DNA of 64,000 nucleotides, taken from assembly GCF_003352465.1 (NCBI RefSeq), contig NZ_CP031153.1:5047501-5111500 (forward strand), in the 5' to 3' direction. Origin of the DNA: Kordia sp. SMS9. Lineage in GTDB: Bacteria > Bacteroidota > Bacteroidia > Flavobacteriales > Flavobacteriaceae. Positions 8,699-17,398 of this stretch are shown in pieces. Within the stretch, counting starts at the first letter, position 1. Every line of letters starts with the position of its first letter. The position numbers and the translations under genes are program-made. Below the pieces are notes generated by a model. That model had not been told where the DNA came from, did no database searches, and saw nothing but the letters and a program-made list of their open reading frames with translations.

Positions 8699-9910
8699 AT
8701 GAAACAACAAAATTTGGTATTGATTTTCTTTTTTTGCCTAAACTTTTCCCTCTTCGCGCAAAGCGATCAAGATTCAATTCCAGCCTTTAGCAAAAACGGA
8801 ATTTCTAAACCTAGTATTCTGTCTACCAATCCTTTTGGGATTTTTATTTCTCGATTGGATCATAATTTTAAGTTGAAAGCTTCGTGCCGAATGGAGATTG
8901 ATATTGCACTGGAAAGTGGAAATGTTTGGGGACCAAATGTGAAAACGTATATTCCAAACGATCCAGCATTGCAACGCCAAATGAGTACGCGAGAATGGTT
9001 TAGCAGACAATATTTTATTGATGAAACACAGATTGATGCTGGCTATTTTGAGATTGAAACGGATGGTGTTATTAAAGGATTGCGCGGTAATTTGACGATT
9101 CCGACCACGAAAAATCAAGAACTAATTGTTGGTTTTAGAGCTTTTGTGTTGACCAATGGAAAGCTTCCGTTGTCAACGTTGACAGCCGATCGTTTTATTG
9201 AATTTTTTCATGACAATGTTGCTGGCGGCGATGATCCTTTTGATAGACGTGTTTTTGGATTGGACAGAGCCAAATTTTTATATACTGATCGTAATGGCAG
9301 AAGTTTTGATTTGGGCAATGGCGATTTTTTAACTGCTGGAATTGAAACACATTATTATTACTATCCTACGTTTTTGAACGAAAAGAAGATTTATTTTAAT
9401 TTGGGCGCCCATGTGGGAACAAATCTTTCAAAGTACAACATGTCTATGGATGTTGGCGCTTCTGCTGCAGGTGTAAAGCAGTTTGACCTCAACGACCGTA
9501 ATTTTATGTTATTTGGTTTGGGAGCAAATGTACTTCGGAAGAATGCTGTGGAGTTTCAAGATGATAATTTCGATTTTGGAACGAATGATTTTATCGGAAG
9601 TTTTGAAGTGAATGCAGAATATACGTTTATCTCGAAAGGAAAAACCTATCATTCTTTCGGCTTGAATTATTATGCACAAACGAGTTTACAACAAAAAGAT
9701 GAAGACGCGTATAATATTTATGTCCGCGATGATGATGCCACAAATTCTTGGGGACACGGAACGCGGCATTTGTATAAAAATAATGACTATTGGACGTTGG
9801 CATACACCTTTACACGAAAAATTTCAACTTCGTTTTACATTCAACAAGATTTTACTGTAAATAATAATCCTGATTTGCAAACTGGTGTGAGTGTGAAGTT
9901 TGGGATTTAA
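8699..9910 (+). CDS. Putative outer-membrane beta-barrel protein
   Basis: A 403-residue exported protein. The signal peptide (1-20, ending SLFAQ) is followed by alternating beta-strand-like sequence throughout, with aromatic residues at strand ends and a C-terminal strand ending in VSVKFGI, as in outer-membrane barrels. An asparagine/aspartate-rich loop DDDATNSWGHGTRH lies near the C-terminus. I do not recognise a named family; a resemblance to the DUF3187 group of barrel proteins is possible but not secure. The gene is monocistronic, and a repeat-rich intergenic region follows. Confidence 0.65.
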   Translation: MKQQNLVLIFFFCLNFSLFAQSDQDSIPAFSKNGISKPSILSTNPFGIFISRLDHNFKLKASCRMEIDIALESGNVWGPNVKTYIPNDPALQRQMSTREWFSRQYFIDETQIDAGYFEIETDGVIKGLRGNLTIPTTKNQELIVGFRAFVLTNGKLPLSTLTADRFIEFFHDNVAGGDDPFDRRVFGLDRAKFLYTDRNGRSFDLGNGDFLTAGIETHYYYYPTFLNEKKIYFNLGAHVGTNLSKYNMSMDVGASAAGVKQFDLNDRNFMLFGLGANVLRKNAVEFQDDNFDFGTNDFIGSFEVNAEYTFISKGKTYHSFGLNYYAQTSLQQKDEDAYNIYVRDDDATNSWGHGTRHLYKNNDYWTLAYTFTRKISTSFYIQQDFTVNNNPDLQTGVSVKFGI

Positions 9911-9979
9911 TGTAGATCGCTGACGCTGTTAGACTTGTTACCACACAGGCGGAAATTTCTTAGACACGCTTCGCTGGTA

Positions 9980-10093
9980 GATTTTAGATATGTTGGATAC
10001 GTCTTTGCGAGAAGCGTAGCAACGTAGCAATCTGTTTCTAAATGAAATTCATGTTTTCTTTGAAAGGAATTTTCAAATTAAAACATCATCAAA
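9980..10093. repeat. Direct repeat copy 1 (about 113 bp) in the 9911-10238 intergenic region
   Basis: Begins GATTTTAGATATGTTGGATA and runs through a segment containing CTTTGCGAGAAGCGTAGCAA to TTTTCAAATT. It is nearly identical to 10131-10243: a few substitutions and one small length difference near the end. The inner segment resembles the TTGCGAGGAACGAAGCAATC-type intergenic repeats seen in many flavobacterial genomes. The whole 328-bp gene-free stretch is occupied by the two copies plus about 38 bp between them and 69 bp before them. Confidence 0.7.
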
Positions 10094-10130
10094 TGATCAA
10101 ATCATAAATTGCAAGTACAAACATCACTTT

Positions 10131-10243
10131 GATTTTAGATATGTTGGATACGTCTTTGCGAGAAGCGTAGCAACGTGGCAATCTGTTTCTAAATGAAATT
10201 CGTGTTTTCTTTGAAGCGAGTTTTCAAATTGAACATCATCAAA
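10131..10243. repeat. Direct repeat copy 2, overlapping the end of the MFS gene
   Basis: Second copy of the 9980-10093 repeat, offset by 151 bp. Its last bases (ATCATCAAA) include the stop codon of the MFS gene at 10239, so the repeat boundary reaches into coding sequence. A tandem duplication of about 151 bp is the simplest explanation. Confidence 0.7.
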
Positions 10244-11450
10244 GTCCTTTTTGAATTCTTTTATGCAGCCAAATGGCTAATAAAATACCAATTACGCCAT
10301 ACATTCCTGTTACTAACCAATTGATTTGGTAGCCAAATTTATCCACGATTTCCAATCCTATTTTTGGACTAAAGATATGTGCTATTGAAAATGCCATCGC
10401 ATACATCGCCATGTAACTTCCTTCAAGTCCTTCTTTAGCTCTAGTAAGGGCAAACCTGTTCGTATAAGGAAAACCTAACATTTCACTTAAAGTCATAAGT
10501 ATCATACTTACAATTAAAATTCCAATCCAGAAGTTTTGATACAACACCAAAAAACTCAATGCCAGTAAAACACAAGACATTGTAATGTACTTCGTAAAAG
10601 GAATCTTTTGTTTTTCTAAGTAATTAAGAAGCGGCATTTCAAAAACTACAATGATGGCTACATTCAAAAATAGAAGAATTCCAATTTTAAATTCATCAAG
10701 ATGAAATATTTTATCATAGTATAAGGGTATTGTTGTGAATAACTGAAAAAATGCCATTCCAAAAAGGAAACAAATGAAAAAGTGAATCCAGAAAGAAAAG
10801 TCTTTGTATACAGCATTTTTATCTAAGTTTTCTTGCTGACTACGTATTTCTGATGGTCGTACTTTTTGATCTTTTACTAAATAGCTGAATAGTAATATGG
10901 CTGTAATACAGGTTAAGCCATCAATCCAAAATAATAATCCATATCCCTTCATTACTATAATGAGTCCTGCCAACGTTGGACCAATTCCCATACCAGCGTT
11001 TATAGCGAGTCGAACTAAGCCAACAGATCTTGTTTGATTATCGGGTGTACTATAGGCTTTTATAGCTACAAAAATTGCGGGTCTAAATGTATCTGCAATA
11101 GACATGGTCACTAAAATACCTATACAAAATCCCCAAAATGAATGGATATATTGTAATGAGATAAAGCACAATCCTGTTAAGAAAAGGCTTATAATCATTA
11201 TTTTGTAAAATCCGAAGATGTCTGTTAATTTTCCTCCTAACCATGATCCAATCACTGAACCAATACCGAAAAAGGCAAAAATAGAGCCGATATCTGTTTC
11301 AGTAAGTCCCATATCCTTTTTAAGATATAACGACAAAAACGGAATCACCATCGTTCCTGCTCTGTTCACTAATGAGATGATGGAAAGAAACCATATTTCT
11401 TTTGATAATCCTTTGAATGAAGCAATGTAGTTAGTGTACATTTTTTTCAT
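10239..11450 (-). CDS. MFS transporter, probable drug or solute exporter
   Basis: A 403-residue major facilitator with about 12 hydrophobic helices and no signal peptide. Helix 2-3 region: IGSVIGSWLGGKLTDIFGFY carries the MFS motif-A pattern (G-x-L-x-D-x-x-G). AGMGIGPTLAGLI near the end of the N-terminal half matches the motif C of drug/proton antiporters (G-x-x-x-G-P-x-x-G-G type), which favours an exporter. The start at 11450 (MKKMYTNY) has an alternative three codons later. The stop lies in a repeat copy. The 5' region holds a leader ORF, terminator and promoter (11513-11694) that look like attenuation control, which is common for resistance genes. The substrate is unknown. Confidence 0.88.
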   Translation of the reverse strand: MKKMYTNYIASFKGLSKEIWFLSIISLVNRAGTMVIPFLSLYLKKDMGLTETDIGSIFAFFGIGSVIGSWLGGKLTDIFGFYKIMIISLFLTGLCFISLQYIHSFWGFCIGILVTMSIADTFRPAIFVAIKAYSTPDNQTRSVGLVRLAINAGMGIGPTLAGLIIVMKGYGLLFWIDGLTCITAILLFSYLVKDQKVRPSEIRSQQENLDKNAVYKDFSFWIHFFICFLFGMAFFQLFTTIPLYYDKIFHLDEFKIGILLFLNVAIIVVFEMPLLNYLEKQKIPFTKYITMSCVLLALSFLVLYQNFWIGILIVSMILMTLSEMLGFPYTNRFALTRAKEGLEGSYMAMYAMAFSIAHIFSPKIGLEIVDKFGYQINWLVTGMYGVIGILLAIWLHKRIQKGL

Positions 11451-11512
11451 AACTGTTCGTTTTTGGTGGTTGTTTGTTTCGTTTTTTTGATTTGGGATTT
11501 TATGGCATAAAA

Positions 11513-11539
11513 AAAGTCCGACTGGTGAAGTCGGACTTT
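11513..11539 (-). terminator. Intrinsic terminator inside the MFS leader (attenuator)
   Basis: Read on the minus strand: AAAGTCCGACT, loop TCACC, AGTCGGACTTT, then a run of T. The stem is a perfect 11 bp and is a textbook rho-independent terminator. It lies 62 bp upstream of the MFS start codon and 26 bp downstream of the leader ORF stop, so it would stop transcription before the MFS gene unless the stem is prevented from forming. Confidence 0.85.
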
Positions 11540-11565
11540 ACAAATTGGTATATATTTTAATTATA

Positions 11566-11643
11566 TCAACACAATACATAAGCGTCCCGACTCCTTATCC
11601 AAGAAAATCTTTGCACATACTTATTTACTGTGGTACTTGTCAT
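11566..11643 (-). CDS. Leader peptide ORF (25 aa) upstream of the MFS gene
   Basis: ATG at 11643 opens a 25-codon frame, MTSTTVNKYVQRFSWIRSRD then AYVLC and TGA. It begins about 18 nt after a consensus -7 box, so it would be the first thing translated. Codons for I-R-S-R-D contain GGAGTCGGGAC (11584-11594), which can pair with GTCCGACTTC in the 5' arm of the terminator, leaving one bulged G. A ribosome stalled early in the frame would leave this segment free to act as anti-terminator; a ribosome moving through would cover it and allow termination. The pairing is seen; the mechanism is inferred. Confidence 0.6.
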   Translation of the reverse strand: MTSTTVNKYVQRFSWIRSRDAYVLC

Positions 11644-11661
11644 TTTTTCGTTTATTTGATT

Positions 11662-11694
11662 CAAAACTACATAAAAAAAAGATACGGTAGTCAA
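11662..11694 (-). promoter_or_regulatory. Promoter of the MFS leader transcript
   Basis: On the minus strand, TTG (11694-11692), a 22-nt spacer and TAGTTTTG (11669-11662) match the flavobacterial TTG / TANNTTTG promoter. Predicted transcription starts a few bases downstream, just ahead of the leader ATG at 11643. Confidence 0.6.
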
Positions 11695-11776
11695 AAACTT
11701 TCATTTTTTTGGCTACAAATTGTATTTTTGGAGCACTGACATTATTATAATCTTATAACCAAACTTTTTACTACTG

Positions 11777-12382
11777 ATGAAAAACATCTGCCTGATTCTA
11801 TGCGTTTTACTAACAAGCTATGGCTATTCGCAAGAAAAAAAAGAAATACCTGGAGAAACTGAGTTTCAAAAAGAATTGAACATAAAATACAAAGATGTGT
11901 CTACTTCTCCTCTAAAAGCAAAAGATTTAAAAACGTTTAAAGGATTAGATTTTTTCCCTGTTAATGATACATTCAAAGTGAAAGCAACGTTTAAAAAAAC
12001 GCCAAATTCACCTATTTTTAAAATGCCTACTTCTACAGAGAGAAAACCTGAATATAGACGTTACGGAATTGCGAGTTTTATGTTGAATGGAAAAGAATTT
12101 TCATTAGAAATATATCAAAATCAATCATTAATGAAACAAGAAGAATATAAAAACCACCTCTTTTTACCATTTACAGATGAAACTAATGGATTTGAGAGTT
12201 ACGGCGGTGGACGTTATATTGATTTAGAAATTCCGGAAGGAGATACCATTGAGATAGATTTTAACAAAGCTTACAATCCATATTGTGCGTATAGTGATCG
12301 GTATTCGTGTCCGATCCCGCCAAGGGTGAACTTTTTAAAGACAGAAATTAATGCTGGTGTAAAAGTTTTTGACAAGCATTAG
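11777..12382 (+). CDS. DUF1684 domain protein, exported (copy 1)
   Basis: A 201-residue protein with a cleavable signal peptide (1-18, GYSQ) and a DUF1684 body: SPLKAKDLKTF, a YRRYGIASFMLNGKEFSLEIY strand pair, then LFLPFTDETNGFESYGGGRY and the conserved end FNKAYNPYCAYSDRYSCPIP, the last carrying two cysteines and PRVNFLKTEI. The family is widespread and has no established activity known to me. It is a clear paralogue of the protein at 17529-18134; the two flank the three S74 genes. Copy 2 is a predicted lipoprotein, this one is not. Confidence 0.88.
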   Translation: MKNICLILCVLLTSYGYSQEKKEIPGETEFQKELNIKYKDVSTSPLKAKDLKTFKGLDFFPVNDTFKVKATFKKTPNSPIFKMPTSTERKPEYRRYGIASFMLNGKEFSLEIYQNQSLMKQEEYKNHLFLPFTDETNGFESYGGGRYIDLEIPEGDTIEIDFNKAYNPYCAYSDRYSCPIPPRVNFLKTEINAGVKVFDKH

Positions 12383-12423
12383 CCTTCTAATTAAATAAAA
12401 AAAGCAAGCAGGTTTACAAACAT

Positions 12424-12466
12424 AAAAAACAGCAACTCGTATCGCTATGAGTTGCTGTCGTTTTTT
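12424..12466. terminator. Bidirectional terminator between DUF1684 copy 1 and S74 gene 1
   Basis: CAGCAACTC / GAGTTGCTG stem, extended by flanking A and T runs on both sides (AAAAAA left, TTTTTT right). It serves the convergent genes ending at 12382 (+) and 12484 (-). Similar CAGCAA...TTGCTG hairpins follow each of the three S74 genes. Confidence 0.75.
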
Positions 12467-12483
12467 AAATTATACAATGTGAT

Positions 12484-14013
12484 TTATTTTACAATCATTT
12501 TCTTCGTCATGATAATTTTGCCACTAGAAATTAGGCTGTATAAAAACATTCCTTTTCCGATTTCATTGGAGTTGATTACCAATTGTCCTTTTGCATTCGA
12601 CAGATCGTACTCACGGATATACTTCCCAGTCATGTCAAAAATAGTAATGTTTGCTTTTGCATTCTCTGGCAAGGTATATCGAATCGTCGCGCTGTTATTG
12701 AACGGATTTGGAATGTTTTGCTCCATAGAAAAATCAGCTTCATCTAGTAAATCTCCATCTTCCGAAGCATTTCGTTCGTTTTTTTCATTTTCTAAAGCAG
12801 CAACTTTTTCTTTCAATTCTTGAGTAGTTGAAGTTAATTCTTGAATACTTGAGGTTAAAATTGAAATCAATCCTGTATAATTTACCGCTTTGTATTCGTA
12901 CGCACCTGTCACTTTATTTTCTTTGTCCATGATAGGCTTTCTGATAGTCGTCACCAATTCTGGAAAAATCTCTTCAATATTTTGTGCAATAAAACCATGC
13001 TGCAACTCTTCTGGCAAGTTTAATTGGTCGTTTTCTTTAAACTTATACGTTACCGCATTCAATTCCATAATTTTCTCTAGTACATTTTCTTCTGTTTCGA
13101 TTTGCTCTTTTAATTTTTTATCAGAAGATGTAAACATTCCGTTGACAACAACATCTCCATCAAAATACCCTGCATACCAATTGGAATTTGTAGTAGGAGA
13201 ACTTCCATAAATTGCTGCACCAAAACTACTTACAGTACTGTTACTAGAAATAAACCCACGGACGCCGTAAGTACTATCAGAACTTCCACCTGTTGTGTTT
13301 TTAGTTACAGATGCAGTGACACCTCTTAAAATACCTGCAGCATTGTCCAATCGTATATTTACACCTGTACTTTCATACACATTTCCACTATGAATAATTT
13401 CTACACCGCGCATTCCATAACCTCCAGAATTGTTAACGGATTTAATTCCTGTAGCAATTCCACTTGTAGCAGTTGTATTTTCTAAAATCAGACCTATTGG
13501 ATATGAGTTTGAAAAACTATTACTTGGAGTGTAATTGATTCCCACTTTAGCATTAGTTATTGAAAATGGTGATCCAAAAAAAGTATTACCTTCATTGGTC
13601 ATCGTTGCTACAAGCGTGGAACTTGTTGATGTAAAACTATTGGCTGCTCTAAATTCTAAATCGGTTCCTGAAAAAGACGAAGCTCCAATCCATTGAATTC
13701 TTGGATTTGTATCGTTAATGTCTTGGTATCCCATTGTGATAGCTCTGTTTGGCAATTGAAAACGCAATCCGTACACATTTTGACTTCCTGTATTCAATCT
13801 ACCAATCGAAAACCATCGGTCGTTTGTAAATCCAAAACCAAAACCTGCATCTAATTGTGTGACCAATCCTGGCTGGAATCTGAAAATTTCTCCACCACTA
13901 AATTGTTGTGGAATTGGATTAAAAATTGAGGATTGTACAAATCCTGACGATTGATTTTGCCCAAAAGTAATGGCGGCAAAAAACAATGCTAGTACTAACA
14001 TAATTTTTTTCAT
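12484..14013 (-). CDS. Cell-surface protein: S74 chaperone domain plus T9SS type A signal (paralogue 1)
   Basis: A 509-residue secreted protein. Signal peptide 1-18 (ITFGQ); a beta-rich N-terminal region ending in a conserved segment with FGFGFTNDRWFSIGRLNTGS; a variable Gly/Ser/Thr/Asn-rich middle; the intramolecular-chaperone (peptidase S74) domain from about residue 292 (SSDKKLKEQIE ... LQHGFIAQNIEEIFPELV); a short coiled coil (about 375-405); and a T9SS type A sorting domain (FSMEQNIPNPFNNSATIRY ... GMFLYSLISSGKIIMTKK). S74 domains trimerise tail-fibre-like proteins. It is near-identical to its two neighbours at both ends and differs in the middle, as expected for a diversifying surface module. 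Confidence 0.88.
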   Translation of the reverse strand: MKKIMLVLALFFAAITFGQNQSSGFVQSSIFNPIPQQFSGGEIFRFQPGLVTQLDAGFGFGFTNDRWFSIGRLNTGSQNVYGLRFQLPNRAITMGYQDINDTNPRIQWIGASSFSGTDLEFRAANSFTSTSSTLVATMTNEGNTFFGSPFSITNAKVGINYTPSNSFSNSYPIGLILENTTATSGIATGIKSVNNSGGYGMRGVEIIHSGNVYESTGVNIRLDNAAGILRGVTASVTKNTTGGSSDSTYGVRGFISSNSTVSSFGAAIYGSSPTTNSNWYAGYFDGDVVVNGMFTSSDKKLKEQIETEENVLEKIMELNAVTYKFKENDQLNLPEELQHGFIAQNIEEIFPELVTTIRKPIMDKENKVTGAYEYKAVNYTGLISILTSSIQELTSTTQELKEKVAALENEKNERNASEDGDLLDEADFSMEQNIPNPFNNSATIRYTLPENAKANITIFDMTGKYIREYDLSNAKGQLVINSNEIGKGMFLYSLISSGKIIMTKKMIVK

Positions 14014-14109
14014 GAGTTTAATTTTTGGTTAATTCTTTTAATTTACAAAAAAATTCTTACAAAAAATAAACTAAAAACTTATTAGGAAGTGCGGAGTATC
14101 TTTAAATAC

Positions 14110-14148
14110 AAAAAAAACAGCAATCAATATACATACTGATTGCTGCTA
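14110..14148 (-). terminator. Terminator after S74 gene 2
   Basis: CAGCAATCA / TGATTGCTG stem with a run of eight A on the left, which becomes the U tract for minus-strand transcripts. It follows the stop of the gene at 14177-15661. Confidence 0.7.
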
Positions 14149-14176
14149 TTTCATGAGTTGTTGATTTGAATATTTT

Positions 14177-15661
14177 TTACTTCACAATCATTTTCTTCGT
14201 CATGATAATTTCGCCACCAGAAATTAAACTGTATAAAAACATTCCTTTTCCAATTTCATTGGAGTTGATTACCAATTGCCCTTTTGTATTTGAAAGATCA
14301 TATTCTCTGATATACTTCCCAGCCATGTCAAAAATAGTAATGTTTGCTTTTACATTCTCTGGCAAGGTATATCGAATCGTCGCGCTGTTATTGAACGGAT
14401 TTGGAATGTTTTGCTCCATAGAAAAATCAGCTTCATCTAGTGAATCTACATCTTCCGAAACATTTCGTTCGTTCTTTTCATTTTCTAACCTAGCTACTTT
14501 TTCGTTTAATTCTTGAATACTTGAGGTTAGTACGGAGATCAATCCGATGTAATTTACCGCTTTGTATTCGTACTCGCCTTCTATATTATTTTCTTTATCA
14601 AATATTGGCTTTTTGATCGTGGTTACCAATTCTGGGAACACTTCTTCTATGTCTTGTGCAATAAATCCGTGTTGTAATGCTGCTGGTAAGTTTAACTGAT
14701 CATTTTCTTTATACATATACGTTACCGCATTCAACTCCATGATTTTCTCTAATACATTTTCTTCTGTTTCAACTTGTTCTTTTAATTTTTTATCAGAAGA
14801 TAAATACATTCCCGTTGTAAAAACGTTTCCATTAAAATAGCCTGCATACCAGTTTGGATTTGTCCCTGTGGCGCTTCCATAAATACCTGCTCCAAATGTG
14901 GAGATAGGAACACTGCTAGTAATTTCTCCACGAACACCAAATGTACTTCCAGTGCTACTTGCAGAACTCACCTGATTCACAAACGCATCAATTCCACTAT
15001 AAATAGCAGCTGAATTGTTCATTCTTATATTGATTCCTGTACTTGCAAATGTACTTCCACTTTGGTTGATATCAATACCACGCATAGCATATCCGCCTGC
15101 ATTGTTTATGACACTAACTCCTGTAGAAGTACCACTTGTTCCCGCTTTATTTTCCACAGTGATTCCTGAACGCGTAGAACTTGAAATATCCGTATAATCA
15201 ATTCCTACTTTCGTATTTGTAATTCCTAAGGGATTTCCAAAAAATGTGGTTCCATCATTTGTCATCGTTGCTACCAACGTTGAACTCGTAGACGTAAAAC
15301 TATTGGACACTCTAAATTCCAAATCTGTATCAGTAGAAAAACCATCACGAATCCATTGAATTCTTGGATTTGTATCGTTGATATCTTGATATCCCATCAA
15401 AATGGATCGGTTGGGTAACTGAAATCGTAATCCGTATACATTTTGACTTCCAGCATTGAATCGACCTAAGGAAAACCAGCGATCATTCGTAAATCCAAAA
15501 CCAAATCCTGAATCTAGTTGTGTAACCAACCCTGGACCAAATCTAAATATTTCGCCTGTTGCTGGACTTGTAATTGATGATGCCACAGCACCATTTGATT
15601 GATTTTGCGCAAATGTGAATGCTGCAAAAAATAACACGATAGGTAACATAATTTTTTTCAT
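14177..15661 (-). CDS. Cell-surface protein: S74 chaperone domain plus T9SS type A signal (paralogue 2)
   Basis: A 494-residue paralogue of the previous gene with the same order of parts: signal peptide (TFAQ), FGFGFTNDRWFSLGRFNAGS segment, variable middle, S74 domain (SSDKKLKEQVETEENVLEK), coiled coil and T9SS sorting domain. The frame is open 14 codons further upstream (to 15703), but ATG 15661 begins the MKKIML signal peptide shared with the neighbours and is preferred. The variable middle differs strongly from copies 1 and 3. Each copy has its own terminator, so the three are probably separate transcripts. Confidence 0.88.
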   Translation of the reverse strand: MKKIMLPIVLFFAAFTFAQNQSNGAVASSITSPATGEIFRFGPGLVTQLDSGFGFGFTNDRWFSLGRFNAGSQNVYGLRFQLPNRSILMGYQDINDTNPRIQWIRDGFSTDTDLEFRVSNSFTSTSSTLVATMTNDGTTFFGNPLGITNTKVGIDYTDISSSTRSGITVENKAGTSGTSTGVSVINNAGGYAMRGIDINQSGSTFASTGINIRMNNSAAIYSGIDAFVNQVSSASSTGSTFGVRGEITSSVPISTFGAGIYGSATGTNPNWYAGYFNGNVFTTGMYLSSDKKLKEQVETEENVLEKIMELNAVTYMYKENDQLNLPAALQHGFIAQDIEEVFPELVTTIKKPIFDKENNIEGEYEYKAVNYIGLISVLTSSIQELNEKVARLENEKNERNVSEDVDSLDEADFSMEQNIPNPFNNSATIRYTLPENVKANITIFDMAGKYIREYDLSNTKGQLVINSNEIGKGMFLYSLISGGEIIMTKKMIVK

Positions 15662-15776
15662 AATTTTAAATGTTTGATTTATAATGTTTAAAATTAATTC
15701 CAAAAACCTGCGTAAGAATAATGTTACACCTTACAAATTTATAGTATAAATACGTGTTAACATTTTTTTTAGAAAC

Positions 15777-15818
15777 AAAAAACAGCAACTCATATTGCTA
15801 TGAATTGCTGTCTTTTTT
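15777..15818 (-). terminator. Terminator after S74 gene 3
   Basis: CAGCAACTCAT / ATGAATTGCTG stem (one mismatch) flanked by A-rich and T-rich runs, between the start region of S74 gene 2 and the stop of S74 gene 3. Confidence 0.7.
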
Positions 15819-15835
15819 AAATTTTGAAGCGTGAT

Positions 15836-17320
15836 TTATTTCACAATCATTTTCTTCGTCATGATGATTTCGCCACCAGAAATTAAACTGTATAAAAACA
15901 TTCCTTTTCCAATTTCATCTGAACTAATAACGAGTTGCCCTTTTGCATTCGACAGATCGTACTCACGGATATACTTTCCTGTCATATCGAAAATAGTAAT
16001 GTTTGCTTTTGCATTCTCTGGCAAAGTATACCGAATCGTCGCTCTACTATTGAACGGATTTGGCACATTTTGTTCCATGGAAAAAGTTGCACCTTCCACT
16101 TCTTCAAGTAAGTTTTCTTTAGAAGCATTTTCTCTTTTCTCATTTTCTAAAGTAGCTACTTTTTCGTTCAATTCTTGAATACTTGATGTCAATACGGAGA
16201 TCAATCCGATGTAATTTACCGCTTTATATTCGTACTCACCTGTCATTTTATTGTCTTTGTCAATAATCGGCTTTTTGATCGTAGTCACCAATTCTGGGAA
16301 TACTTCTTCTATATTTTGCGCAATGAAACCGTGTTGCAATTCTTGTGGAAGATTTAACTGGTCGTTTGCTTTAAACTTATACGTTACAGCATCCAATTCC
16401 ATAACTTTCTCGAGTACATTTTCTTCTGTTTCAATTTCTTTTTTTAATTTTTTATCAGAAGAGGTAAACATTCCGTTCACCGTTACATTTCCATCAAAAT
16501 ACCCTGCAAAACGATTCGTAACTGCTGCCGAATTTCCATAGATTCCTGCGCCAAAACTATTGGAAGTTACTCCTGAAGGAAGTGTAATTCTTCCACTAAC
16601 TCCATACGTATATCCACCATTAGCCGTTACAAATGCACTTACACCTGAACTGTAAAACCCATCTCTTAGACTCACACTTACACCAGTATCACCATACGCG
16701 CCACCAGAACTTGAAATCGAAAGTCCTGTTTTTACATAGCATGATACATTATTGACAGATCTGAATCCTGTAGCGGATCCACTGGAACCCGATGTGTTTT
16801 GTACTTCAACTCCTGTACGACTTCCACTGGATATATCCGTGTAGTCCACACCTACTCTTGTGGATGAACCTGTACTAGTAAATGGCTTCCCAAAAAAGGT
16901 CTTTCCGTCATTGGTCATGGTTGCGACAAGAGTAGAACTTGTAGAAGTAAAACTATTGGCGGCTCTAAATTCTAAATCGGTTCCAGAAAAAGAAGAAGCA
17001 CCAATCCATTGAATTCTTGGATTTGTATCATTTAAATCTTGATATCCCAAGGTAATTGCTCTGTTTGGCAACTGAAAACGCAATCCATATACATTTTGAC
17101 TTCCTGTAAATAATCTTCCCATTGAAAACCATCGATCATTTGTAAATCCAAAGCCACTTCCCGAATCTAACTGTGTGACAATACCAGGACCAAATCTGAA
17201 CGTTTCTCCTGAGATTGGACTAGGAGTTGTAATCGTAGTAGCGATACCGCCTGATGATTCATTTTGTGCAAAGATTAATGCACATGAAAATAACATAATA
17301 AGTAATGTAACTTTTTTCAT
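15836..17320 (-). CDS. Cell-surface protein: S74 chaperone domain plus T9SS type A signal (paralogue 3)
   Basis: A 494-residue member of the tandem triplet. Signal peptide (ALIFAQ), the SGFGFTNDRWFSMGRLFTGS segment, a variable middle that includes one unusual cysteine (NNVSCYVKTG), the S74 domain starting SSDKKLKKEIETEENVLEK, a coiled coil and the T9SS type A domain FSMEQNVPNPFNSRATIRY. The frame is open 18 codons further upstream, but ATG 17320 starts the common signal peptide. The 5' leader TTAACCAAAAATTTAAA is shared with copy 1. An inverted repeat at 17374-17398 lies just upstream. Confidence 0.88.
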   Translation of the reverse strand: MKKVTLLIMLFSCALIFAQNESSGGIATTITTPSPISGETFRFGPGIVTQLDSGSGFGFTNDRWFSMGRLFTGSQNVYGLRFQLPNRAITLGYQDLNDTNPRIQWIGASSFSGTDLEFRAANSFTSTSSTLVATMTNDGKTFFGKPFTSTGSSTRVGVDYTDISSGSRTGVEVQNTSGSSGSATGFRSVNNVSCYVKTGLSISSSGGAYGDTGVSVSLRDGFYSSGVSAFVTANGGYTYGVSGRITLPSGVTSNSFGAGIYGNSAAVTNRFAGYFDGNVTVNGMFTSSDKKLKKEIETEENVLEKVMELDAVTYKFKANDQLNLPQELQHGFIAQNIEEVFPELVTTIKKPIIDKDNKMTGEYEYKAVNYIGLISVLTSSIQELNEKVATLENEKRENASKENLLEEVEGATFSMEQNVPNPFNSRATIRYTLPENAKANITIFDMTGKYIREYDLSNAKGQLVISSDEIGKGMFLYSLISGGEIIMTKKMIVK

Positions 17321-17373
17321 AAATTTAAATTTTTGGTTAATTATGTTTAAATATAGCTTTAAAAAGTTAAACA

Positions 17374-17398
17374 AAATTACGGTAAACCCGTAATTTTT
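17374..17398. promoter_or_regulatory. Perfect inverted repeat upstream of S74 gene 3
   Basis: AAAATTACGG, 5-nt loop, CCGTAATTTT, about 54 bp before the start codon of S74 gene 3. The T run on the plus side makes it terminator-like for plus transcripts, but no plus gene ends there, so an operator or an orphan terminator are both possible. Confidence 0.4.
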
